A stretch of DNA of 33,911 nucleotides. It comes from Microcaldota archaeon. Its GTDB lineage: Archaea; Micrarchaeota; Micrarchaeia; Anstonellales; Bilamarchaeaceae. Numbering within the stretch: position 1 is the first letter of the stretch; every line of letters starts with the position of its first letter. This document shows, piece after piece, positions 26,614-33,730 of this stretch. The stretch spans positions 1-33,911 of the forward strand of contig JACCLH010000051.1 of the NCBI GenBank assembly GCA_013425375.1. The letters are read 5' to 3'. The position numbers and the translations under genes are program-made. The notes under the pieces were generated by a model. That model was given only the letters and a program-made list of their open reading frames with translations. It did not search any database and had not been told where the DNA came from.

Positions 26614-27812
26614 ATGAGCCTCTGTATGCCGGCCATGTAGGCCTCGCCTCCAAGGGCGCTGGAAAGGCTGCGGGCAGCCACGATGGTGACAGTGGCAATC
26701 ACTATGAAGTCTATGTAACTGAGGAGTATGAGGTTGTTCAGGTCCGTGAGGAACGGGTGCACCTGGCCATACACGCCCATCGCGTACGAGTCCCCGCCGC
26801 CGAGGCTCAGCTCCCAGAGTACGACCACCGTGGTCATCGCTATCTGGAATACCGTGAGGATGTACGGATAGACAACATACATGACCGCGTTCCAGCAGAT
26901 GGCGAACAGGGCACCTCCAATTGGGATGATCAGCAACAGCGGTGAGCAGACCATGACCGCGAACAGCGGGTCGGTGGCGCCGAGCAGGAGGCGTATCGGT
27001 ACGCTCTCGCACAACGGTTCCACGGCCACCATGCCCCAGGGGTTGGCATTGAGCTCTGAGAGGTCTTTTATGCTGGGGTCAGGCAGGTCGGGCCCCAGCG
27101 TCCTGTTGAGCTCGCCCGCCAGCACCACAGAGAACGGGAAGATGACTATGGCCGCCAGCGACACCGCTATCAGCGTGTTGCCGCTCTTCCTGGTGAACGG
27201 GATGAGGCGCAGGACCATGGCGAGCGGAAGTATGACCGGCGGCACCACCGCCTTCAGGAACAGGAGGAGGAGCCGCATCCCTTCCGAGAGGTAAATAATG
27301 TTGGTCAGTCCCTGCGTCGCTGCGTTGAGCGGGTTCATCATGAGGCCTACCCCTCCGAGCGGGTTGGTGCTATAGGTGATGGAGACGTACCACAGCGGTA
27401 TGCTTGTGTATGGCGCGTAGGTCGCAGCGGCGCGTATCTTGGTCGCTGCCTGTATTATATATGAGTAGGATGTGTCGTACTTGCCTATCAGGCCGTCTAT
27501 CACGCCCACGGCCGCGCCGACAGGGTCGGATTTGCCGGTCAGCGTCACGGTGACCCCTTCGGTGCCTATGAAGAACGCTGTGATTATCACGACCAGTATG
27601 ACCCCTGCCAGCAGCTCCCGTATCTCGGTTTTGGTCCATGCCTCCAGCCTGGGGTCTGATATGGTCCTGGAGAGCATGCCCATGAGCGCGAGGAAGATGG
27701 CGACTATGACCGCGACCAGCGGCACCGCGAACGTGAGGTCAAGCTTCTGCGGGGCTGCGAATGCGGCCGGTAGCATAAGGAATAGGAACAGCCATGCGGA
27801 CCACAGTTGCAT
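26610..27812 (-). CDS. Polytopic membrane protein, paralog 1 of 6 (operon-leading gene)
   Basis: Signal peptide; MGMLSRTISDPRLEAWTKTEIREL; ILPLAMVLRLIPFTRKSGNTLIAVSLAAIVIFP; C-terminus SALGGEAYMAGIQRLI. Confidence 0.8.
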   Translation of the reverse strand: MQLWSAWLFLFLMLPAAFAAPQKLDLTFAVPLVAVIVAIFLALMGMLSRTISDPRLEAWTKTEIRELLAGVILVVIITAFFIGTEGVTVTLTGKSDPVGAAVGVIDGLIGKYDTSYSYIIQAATKIRAAATYAPYTSIPLWYVSITYSTNPLGGVGLMMNPLNAATQGLTNIIYLSEGMRLLLLFLKAVVPPVILPLAMVLRLIPFTRKSGNTLIAVSLAAIVIFPFSVVLAGELNRTLGPDLPDPSIKDLSELNANPWGMVAVEPLCESVPIRLLLGATDPLFAVMVCSPLLLIIPIGGALFAICWNAVMYVVYPYILTVFQIAMTTVVVLWELSLGGGDSYAMGVYGQVHPFLTDLNNLILLSYIDFIVIATVTIVAARSLSSALGGEAYMAGIQRLI

Positions 27813-27861
27813 GGCAACATTTCTTACTCATCAATTTAAACCTTATCATCGTGTTTATATC
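27813..27861. promoter_or_regulatory. Bidirectional promoter with a single palindromic TATA (TTTAAA, 27835-27840)
   Basis: TTTAAA centre is 25.5 nt from the minus start codon (27812) and 24.5 nt from the plus start codon (27862). Confidence 0.65.
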
Positions 27862-30666
27862 ATGAGGCCTGTCGTCACATTCCTGGGCATAGCGTCGCTT
27901 CTCATCCTCCTCGGAACCTGCTTCGCCGTAGAGCCATGCGTGGCATGCCAGGAGTTCAAGGGCGTGCCGCAGGCCCAACTGAATGTAGAGAAGAATGACG
28001 TCACCCACGTCCTGGAGATAGGAGCGTATTATGAGAATCTCACGACCAGCCCGATTCGCCAGAACATAGCGAATACCACCATCATCGTGGAAGTCATGAA
28101 CCTCAAGACCAATTACAAATGGATATACAGGACATACACAAACGAAGAGGGCAAGGCAACGTTCAATTTCACAGACAATGTCCAGGGTGACAACTGCCTG
28201 AAGATGACTGTCCTGTACTGCCCGTTCTGCAAACCAGACGACCCGGTGTGCGGGTTCATGGACTGCCTTAACTACTCGGGCATGAGCAACTCGAGCGGCT
28301 ACTATTTAAACGCGCTGGCCGGGTTACCCAGCGCGGATTCCATACCCTTGGCCAGCGGTGCTGCTGTCCCCCCTGAGCTTAACGCCGGGAAATATGTCGC
28401 CCAGCTTGAACGAGTGCCTTTCTGTCCGCCTCCACCCCCGGTCACTGCGACTCCGGGCATGTGCCTTCCGTTGCTCGTGATATTCTCCCTGCTTTCCGGA
28501 GCCCTCTACCTCACCGGCAGGAACCCGTTCACAGGGTTCAACATAGGCGGAGCGAGGGTAGGCAAGCACATACAGTACCAGGCCAGGGGAAGAGGTTTCT
28601 CGCTGGCTTTGGCAACTGCTGCGACCAGCTTCGCCCAGACAGCTGTGAGCGTAGGGAAGGCCGCGGCTGAAGGTGGCTTTAAGGCGGTAGTTAAACAGGA
28701 GGTGCAGGCAGCCGAGAACCGTTTCATCGGTGGCGGTTTCGTGAAAGCTGCCGCGGGCGCCGCTGCCCTGGGAGGCGCACTGGGTAGCGCACCGACAAAG
28801 GGCGCTGACGGCAAGCCGCTGACATTCTCAGCACGCATGGGAGCCGTGACACACCACATGGAGGCGAGGATAAGCGGCACGGGCCTTGGAGGAGAAAAAG
28901 GCGGCCAGCAGACCACAGCGAAGAGAGGGACAGAAGCAGGCATCATATCTGTGGGCGGCCCGCGCGGCTCTGAGATCATGGGCAAGAGCGGCATACTCAC
29001 CGTGGCCGGCATCGGCAAGCTGACGATGTTCGTTTTCAGCCAGACCACCATAGGCAGGACGGTGGATGGCATGGTGTCGATGTTCCAGCCATTTGGCCAG
29101 GGGCGCGGCCTTTTCGAGATGGCGTTCGTAAGCAGGGGCGAGAGGGTCGCCAACGACACGAAGGTGCTTTCCGACATGATGGCTGCGGGCGGAGTGGGCT
29201 ACAAGGTGCCCGTACCAGGCGGAGTCGCGACTGTCACAGGCATAAAGCAGGAAGGGAATAACACATTGCTCACGCTTGCGCCTGAGAAAGGTTCTGACGC
29301 CAAGGGCCCTGTTACGCTCACAATAAACTCTCAAGGCAAAATCACGACCATAGATATGACAATCACTGATGCCGCAGGCAAGCCCCAGATGGTCAGTATT
29401 ACGGCCGACCCCAAAGGCAACCTAATCGTCTCGACAATAAGCGAGAAAGGCGATCTCACGCCGCTTAACCCGAGCAACAAGGAAGACAAGAATCTCATCG
29501 CATTGGCCTCCAATGCATGCGTCACCGCGCTTCCTGCAGGCATGAGGGTGGGCAGCGACGCCTCAACCCTTGTGAGCAATGCCAATCAGGTCATGTCTGA
29601 CGTGAAGAATATACAAGCATCAATCGGGATAGAGGCCAGAAAGGACGTTAGCCAGATAGAAAGCGATGTGAATGGAAAACTCAGCAGCAAGGTGGTCGAC
29701 AAGGCGAAGGAAGATGCTGCTGGCAGAGTTCTGGCGGATGCAGACATGCCAAACCAGCAAAAGCCCGCACAGGTCGTGGTCGCTGTGCATGAAGCGGCTG
29801 ACGATTCAAGATTGGCGAAGCCTGGTACGTTCGTCAGAGATATTGTTGCGAGCACCGAGGTGAAGCCAGAATATAGGGGTCAGGCCACGACCGCTTTAGC
29901 AAACGTCATAGCATTCCACAATCCGCACGAGCTCGCTAACATGCCACCAGAGCAGCTGAAAGCCGAGGTGAAAGCCCAAATAGAAAGTAACCTGCGTGCG
30001 AACCCATCCGAGTACAGGGCTCCATCCGCGATAAGCGCCGAGGCAGACCGCATCGTGAACAATATGAACTTCAAGCCCGTGGCTGGGGCTGTTCAAAATG
30101 GCGTAACAGAACTGAACGCAGAATTGAAGGGTGCAGGCCTTGACCCTGCCAAGTTCTCCAACGTGACCATATCCCAGCTGCGCCATATCTCCGATACTGG
30201 TGCTGTCATAGATGGAGGTAGTTCTGCTACCATAGTGATGCTGGACCCGAACGCGACCATGAATAACTCCAACATATCCAACGAAGTGAAATGCCTGCTA
30301 GCAGAGCGCGAGCACACCCTTAACACGCTGAACGCGGCCGGTAACATGGGCGAGGCTCTCAAAAACGGAAATGTAGCGGCTGCAGCCAGTTTGGGCTACC
30401 GCGCTGTCCAGGAGAACGCCCGCAGCACTGAGGCGAGGATATCAGCCATTGGCGGTAGCCCTGAGATGCAGGCTGCCGCAGGCCCCCAGGTGTCAAGGGC
30501 GTCAAACGAACTAATGGCAGGAGTCCAGGACCATTTCCTGGCTAGCAGGGCGGAAAATCCCCAGCGTGCAGCGCAGCTTGAAGCCGAAGGCAACAAGCAC
30601 TTCAAGGACGCCAACGGTATCATGCAGCGCATCATGGAAGAGAAGAAGAAAGAAGGGAAGACTTAA
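27862..30666 (+). CDS. 934-aa signal-peptide/TM protein: Cys-rich ectodomain, Pro-rich linker, TM, long predicted cytosolic/helical region
   Basis: MRPVVTFLGIASLLILLGTCFA; CPPPPPVTATPGMCLPLLVIFSLLSGALYLTG; long Ala/Gly-rich helical C-terminal region. The 5' part of the supplied ORF (27472-27861) is antisense to paralog 1 and excluded. Confidence 0.8.
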   Translation: MRPVVTFLGIASLLILLGTCFAVEPCVACQEFKGVPQAQLNVEKNDVTHVLEIGAYYENLTTSPIRQNIANTTIIVEVMNLKTNYKWIYRTYTNEEGKATFNFTDNVQGDNCLKMTVLYCPFCKPDDPVCGFMDCLNYSGMSNSSGYYLNALAGLPSADSIPLASGAAVPPELNAGKYVAQLERVPFCPPPPPVTATPGMCLPLLVIFSLLSGALYLTGRNPFTGFNIGGARVGKHIQYQARGRGFSLALATAATSFAQTAVSVGKAAAEGGFKAVVKQEVQAAENRFIGGGFVKAAAGAAALGGALGSAPTKGADGKPLTFSARMGAVTHHMEARISGTGLGGEKGGQQTTAKRGTEAGIISVGGPRGSEIMGKSGILTVAGIGKLTMFVFSQTTIGRTVDGMVSMFQPFGQGRGLFEMAFVSRGERVANDTKVLSDMMAAGGVGYKVPVPGGVATVTGIKQEGNNTLLTLAPEKGSDAKGPVTLTINSQGKITTIDMTITDAAGKPQMVSITADPKGNLIVSTISEKGDLTPLNPSNKEDKNLIALASNACVTALPAGMRVGSDASTLVSNANQVMSDVKNIQASIGIEARKDVSQIESDVNGKLSSKVVDKAKEDAAGRVLADADMPNQQKPAQVVVAVHEAADDSRLAKPGTFVRDIVASTEVKPEYRGQATTALANVIAFHNPHELANMPPEQLKAEVKAQIESNLRANPSEYRAPSAISAEADRIVNNMNFKPVAGAVQNGVTELNAELKGAGLDPAKFSNVTISQLRHISDTGAVIDGGSSATIVMLDPNATMNNSNISNEVKCLLAEREHTLNTLNAAGNMGEALKNGNVAAAASLGYRAVQENARSTEARISAIGGSPEMQAAAGPQVSRASNELMAGVQDHFLASRAENPQRAAQLEAEGNKHFKDANGIMQRIMEEKKKEGKT

Positions 30667-30698
30667 GGCGGCACGGTCCGCGATGAAATGGAACCGGT

Positions 30699-31040
30699 TT
30701 GATCAAGATGAAGGACCTACTGGCCACCAGGCCCATCAAGCGCCTCAAGCACCTGCTCACCTACGGCAACCTCTGGCTCTATGTGCTGTCGCTCACACGC
30801 ACCAGGAAGAAGGTCTATGCCTATGCCCTGGACGAGGACATAGAGAAGGAGTTCTTCTTCAGGCCAGACAAGATAACCATCTATGTGGTCCTCTACAAGC
30901 TTGAGAACGAAGGCCTCATATCCTCGCAGTTCCATGAGCGGAGGAAATACTACACGATAACCAGGAAAGGGACCCAGACGCTGGAGTTCGCCCGCGAGTA
31001 TTTCACGCTGCTGGCGGACAAGCTCCTTGCGGATAAGTGA
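30699..31040 (+). CDS. PadR-like winged-helix regulator
   Basis: KVYAYALDEDIEKEFFFRPDKITIYVVLYKLENEGLISSQFHERRKYYTITRKGTQTLEFAREY. Confidence 0.65.
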   Translation: MIKMKDLLATRPIKRLKHLLTYGNLWLYVLSLTRTRKKVYAYALDEDIEKEFFFRPDKITIYVVLYKLENEGLISSQFHERRKYYTITRKGTQTLEFAREYFTLLADKLLADK

Positions 31041-31123
31041 TAGCATGCGGATTTACTGATTGGTAATTGACGGATTCGAAATAAATAAAAGCGGCGTCTA
31101 TGTTATATATGCAGGTGAAACTG

Positions 31124-31327
31124 ATGCAAACAGTCACTATCACGCAATCTGAGTATCTGGAATTATTGAGATACAGGGATGTTATCCAGTCTCTTGAGAG
31201 TATGCTTCATGAGCCCCAATTTAAAAAGGATTTTGTAACGCGAATCATGGCAGCAGAAAAAAGAGTAAAGCAAGGAAAGAAGATGCGTTTTAAGTCTGTA
31301 GAAGAGATGAGCAGGTATTTGGATTGA
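31124..31327 (+). CDS. Antitoxin of a RelBE-like module
   Basis: MQTVTITQSEYLELLRYRDVIQSLES...MRFKSVEEMSRYLD; AGGTGA upstream of ATG; directly precedes RelE-like ORF. Confidence 0.65.
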   Translation: MQTVTITQSEYLELLRYRDVIQSLESMLHEPQFKKDFVTRIMAAEKRVKQGKKMRFKSVEEMSRYLD

Positions 31328-31338
31328 GGAGTGATTAC

Positions 31339-31602
31339 TTGCCATATTCTGCCGTTTATGATCTCCTTTTTCTGAAGAGGTTAAAGAAGTTGAAAAAGGA
31401 CGATCCGCAGCTTTTTCTAAGGTTGCAAAAGAAAATGGAAGAGGTTGCTGCAACCCCCCAGCATTACAAACCGCTAAGCAATGTTCTAAAAGGGAAAAGG
31501 CGCGCCCATATCGGCAGTTTTGTTGTGATTTTCAGTGTGGATGAAACCGGGAAAGCAATTATTTTCCTGGAATTTGAGCATCACGACCATGCATACAGAT
31601 AG
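31339..31602 (+). CDS. RelE/ParE-like toxin (TTG start)
   Basis: AVYDLLFLKRLKKLKKDDPQLFLRLQKKMEEVAATPQHYKPLSNVLKGKRRAHIGSFVVIFSVDETGKAIIFLEFEHHDHAYR; AGGAGTGA precedes TTG. Confidence 0.75.
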   Translation: MPYSAVYDLLFLKRLKKLKKDDPQLFLRLQKKMEEVAATPQHYKPLSNVLKGKRRAHIGSFVVIFSVDETGKAIIFLEFEHHDHAYR

Positions 31603-31629
31603 ACTTTGTTTTCAGAACCAGTGGTTTTT

Positions 31630-32157
31630 ATGCGTGTCATAATCACAGGCTCTCCGGGCACAGGCAAGTCGCTCATCGCGAAGCAGCTCTCCAGGCAGCT
31701 CGGCATCCAGCTCGTGCAGATACGGAAGGTCGCCATAGAGAACCTGCTCGTGGGGAAGAGCCACGAGGTCGACATCAGGCGCCTCGCCCATGCCCTCGCA
31801 TTCCTGAAAAACAGGAAGGATTTCGTGGCCGAGGGCCACCTGGCCTGCGAGATGAAGCTACCTGCGGATTTCGTCTTCGTCCTGCGCACGAATCCAGACA
31901 CCCTCAAAAAGCGCCTCGCGAAAAGGAAGTACCCGAAAGGCAAGCTCGGCGAGAACCTGATGGCAGAGATGCTCGACTACTGCACCCAGCGGTGCGAGAA
32001 CGTCTATGGCCGGAAGCCCCTGGAGCTGGACACATCCAGGCTCACAGTGGCAGCTTCTGTCCGGAAGCTCGCGATGGCCATAAAGCAAAAGAAGAAAAGG
32101 CTTGACAGCGTAGACTATTCCGGATATCTGAGGGCGTATCTGCGGCCATCCGGTTGA
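31630..32157 (+). CDS. Adenylate kinase-like NTPase, Fap7/hCINAP family
   Basis: MRVIITGSPGTGKSLIAKQLSRQLG...VAEGHLACEMKLPADFVFVLRTNPDTLKKRLAKRKY. Confidence 0.82.
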   Translation: MRVIITGSPGTGKSLIAKQLSRQLGIQLVQIRKVAIENLLVGKSHEVDIRRLAHALAFLKNRKDFVAEGHLACEMKLPADFVFVLRTNPDTLKKRLAKRKYPKGKLGENLMAEMLDYCTQRCENVYGRKPLELDTSRLTVAASVRKLAMAIKQKKKRLDSVDYSGYLRAYLRPSG

Positions 32158-32201
32158 GGGGTATGTAGAGGGTTTTGACAAGATTGGAAGAAAACAAATA
32201 G

Positions 32202-32278
32202 ATGGGGATGTCAAGGTCGGCGGTCCGACCTTGAGCATGCTCGCGAACGATACGTCGTTCGCGACATACAAAACCCCA
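32202..32278. repeat. Y-shaped double tetraloop-hairpin element upstream of scpB
   Basis: TCAAGGTCGG-CGGT-CCGACCTTGA and TCGCGAACGA-TACG-TCGTTCGCGA separated by GCATGC; TGGGG/CCCCA outer stem. Confidence 0.8.
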
Positions 32279-32304
32279 ATAAGAAATGCGTAGAGGGTTT
32301 TGAA

Positions 32305-32799
32305 ATGAAGGAAGAGAAGACACTCATAGAAGCAGCATTGTTCCTGAGCTCCAGGGCCATGAGCGCCGAGGAGTTCCGCACACTCACAGGCATAGGCGCG
32401 CTCGGATATATCAGGAGCGTGCTGGACGAGCTCAGGAAGGAATACGATGACCGCGGCAGCGCGCTGGAAATCACCGAGATGGACGGCAAGTACGTCATGC
32501 GCGTGCGCAACGAGCACCTCCAGAGGGTGAAGCAGTTCGCCCAGGACACAGAGATAAGCAAGAGCGCCCTGCGCACCCTGGCATATATCTCTAAGAATGA
32601 CGGCATACTGAAGTCCGCGCTGGTCAGGAAGATGGGTACCCATGTCTATGGCAATGTCAAGGAGCTGGTGGGTGCGGGCTTCATCCGCTCGCAGAAATCC
32701 GGCCGTTCGTCCAAACTCACCCTGACTGAGAAGTTTAAGAAGTATTTCACGCAAGAGATTCCACAGCAGCCTGCGGGTGAGGAGCAGACGGCATTATAG
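32305..32799 (+). CDS. scpB: ScpB-like chromosome segregation/condensation protein
   Basis: MKEEKTLIEAALFLSSRAMSAEEFRTLTGI...VLDELRKEYDDRGSALEITEMDGKYVMRVR..ALRTLAYISKNDGILKSALVRKMG. Confidence 0.8.
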   Translation: MKEEKTLIEAALFLSSRAMSAEEFRTLTGIGALGYIRSVLDELRKEYDDRGSALEITEMDGKYVMRVRNEHLQRVKQFAQDTEISKSALRTLAYISKNDGILKSALVRKMGTHVYGNVKELVGAGFIRSQKSGRSSKLTLTEKFKKYFTQEIPQQPAGEEQTAL

Positions 32800-32823
32800 C
32801 CTCATCCCCTCGCTACGCTCAAA

Positions 32824-33003
32824 AGCTGACGTCGTATTTGGACGGCGTTGTCATGGACGATGTTTCGTCCATGAGCATGTGCGTGGACGTTTCGACGTCC
32901 ACGACATCCGTCCAAAAGCCGTCAGCTCACATTCGTTCGCTGACGCATTGTGGACTTCGTCCACGTGCGTCACCATCCTCGCTTTGCTCGGATGCTGACG
33001 TCG
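32824..33003. repeat. Compound tetraloop-hairpin/Y-shaped palindrome elements
   Basis: AGCTGAC/GTCAGCT and TTTGGACGG/CCGTCCAAA enclosing CATGGACGA-TGTT-TCGTCCATG and GTGGACGT-TTCG-ACGTCCAC; second unit TGACGCA..GTGGAC-TTC-GTCCAC..TGCGTCA plus CATCC..GGATG. Confidence 0.8.
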
Positions 33004-33006
33004 CAT

Positions 33007-33108
33007 AACCTGGTAGTGCGCCGGTCTTGAAGCCATGGCTTCGAAGAGCTTGTGAACGGTTCGCCGTTCACATGGTCTTGAAAACCGGTCCCACTGGGAT
33101 TGCAGGTT
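33007..33108. repeat. Y-shaped double tetraloop-hairpin element
   Basis: AACCTG/CAGGTT, AGTG/CACT and CCGGT/ACCGG nested stems enclosing GAAGC-CATG-GCTTC and TGTGAACGG-TTCG-CCGTTCACA. Confidence 0.75.
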
Positions 33109-33176
33109 CAAAAGCTTTGGAAAGCTGGCGCTTTTCAAAATTTGCCAGCAAAGCTGTCAATCCTGCCGTCAGCGTT

Positions 33177-33199
33177 GTTCTTTTTTAGGAAAAAAGAAC
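33177..33199. terminator. Perfect 10-bp T-rich/A-rich hairpin
   Basis: GTTCTTTTTT-AGG-AAAAAAGAAC. Confidence 0.4.
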
Positions 33200-33290
33200 C
33201 AAAAAACTGACTGTAAAAGCGGCCCAAAAAGTGGCTGTAAAGTGTGGTCAAAAACTGGTTGTTGAAAGAACCAAAAACCGGCTAGTTATC
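33199..33290. repeat. Degenerate tandem repeat, ~23-25 bp period, about 4 copies
   Basis: CCAAAAAACTGACTGTAAAAGCGGC / CCAAAAAGTGGCTGTAAAGTGTGG / TCAAAAACTGGTTGTTGAAAGAA / CCAAAAACCGGCTAGTTATC. Confidence 0.55.
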
Positions 33291-33367
33291 TCGCGCTTCG
33301 CGTTTGTGACGGGTAAATACTGTCCCGCATCCTCTCTTTATTAATCCGTCTAGGCATATTATTACTG

Positions 33368-33553
33368 ATGAAGGTAAAATGCGATAAATGCAAGGCTGCT
33401 TGTTCCGCCCTTGTGGATGAGTTGATAACTCTGGGTTGGAGCCAGGCTGTCATCCCAGGTCCCATCAAGATAACATTGACGCGCTGCCCGGTGCACCGCG
33501 CCGGATTGACAGAAGAGATCGGCAAGGCCCAGGGCATGCGGGTCGGTGGCTGA
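33368..33553 (+). CDS. Small (61 aa) putative zinc-binding protein
   Basis: MKVKCDKCKAACSAL...TRCPVHRAGL (CxxC..CxxH pattern), AT-rich TTTATTAAT upstream. Confidence 0.45.
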   Translation: MKVKCDKCKAACSALVDELITLGWSQAVIPGPIKITLTRCPVHRAGLTEEIGKAQGMRVGG

Positions 33554-33643
33554 ATCTACTTAGTTTTTGAACATTAGACAGTCCTTAGAGGTATTCATCT
33601 GTTTTCTAAGGGGTCGTCGTCTCCAATCTGACTGATGCTCGCT

Positions 33644-33730
33644 AATGTTCGACGCTTCGAACATTGCGCACCATGTCCCTCATGTTCGACGGTTCGAACA
33701 TGGGGTCCCGCGAACGAAACGTCGTTCGCG
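33644..33730. repeat. Array of three perfect 9-bp tetraloop hairpins
   Basis: AATGTTCGA-CGCT-TCGAACATT; CATGTTCGA-CGGT-TCGAACATG; CGCGAACGA-AACG-TCGTTCGCG. Confidence 0.85.

Noticed and set aside
26614-27012. N-terminal extension of the 466-aa ORF overlapping paralog 1
   Set aside because: Out-of-frame text of paralog 1; the ATGA overlap and signal peptide place the start at 26613.
27472-27861. N-terminal 130 codons of the 1064-aa ORF
   Set aside because: Antisense to paralog 1; a signal peptide and TATA spacing place the real start at 27862.
31858-32754. 298-aa minus-strand ORF
   Set aside because: Antisense across fap7, the hairpin element and scpB; no family resemblance.
32202-33730. 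CRISPR array
   Set aside because: Repeats are palindromes of differing sequence without constant direct repeats or uniform spacers.
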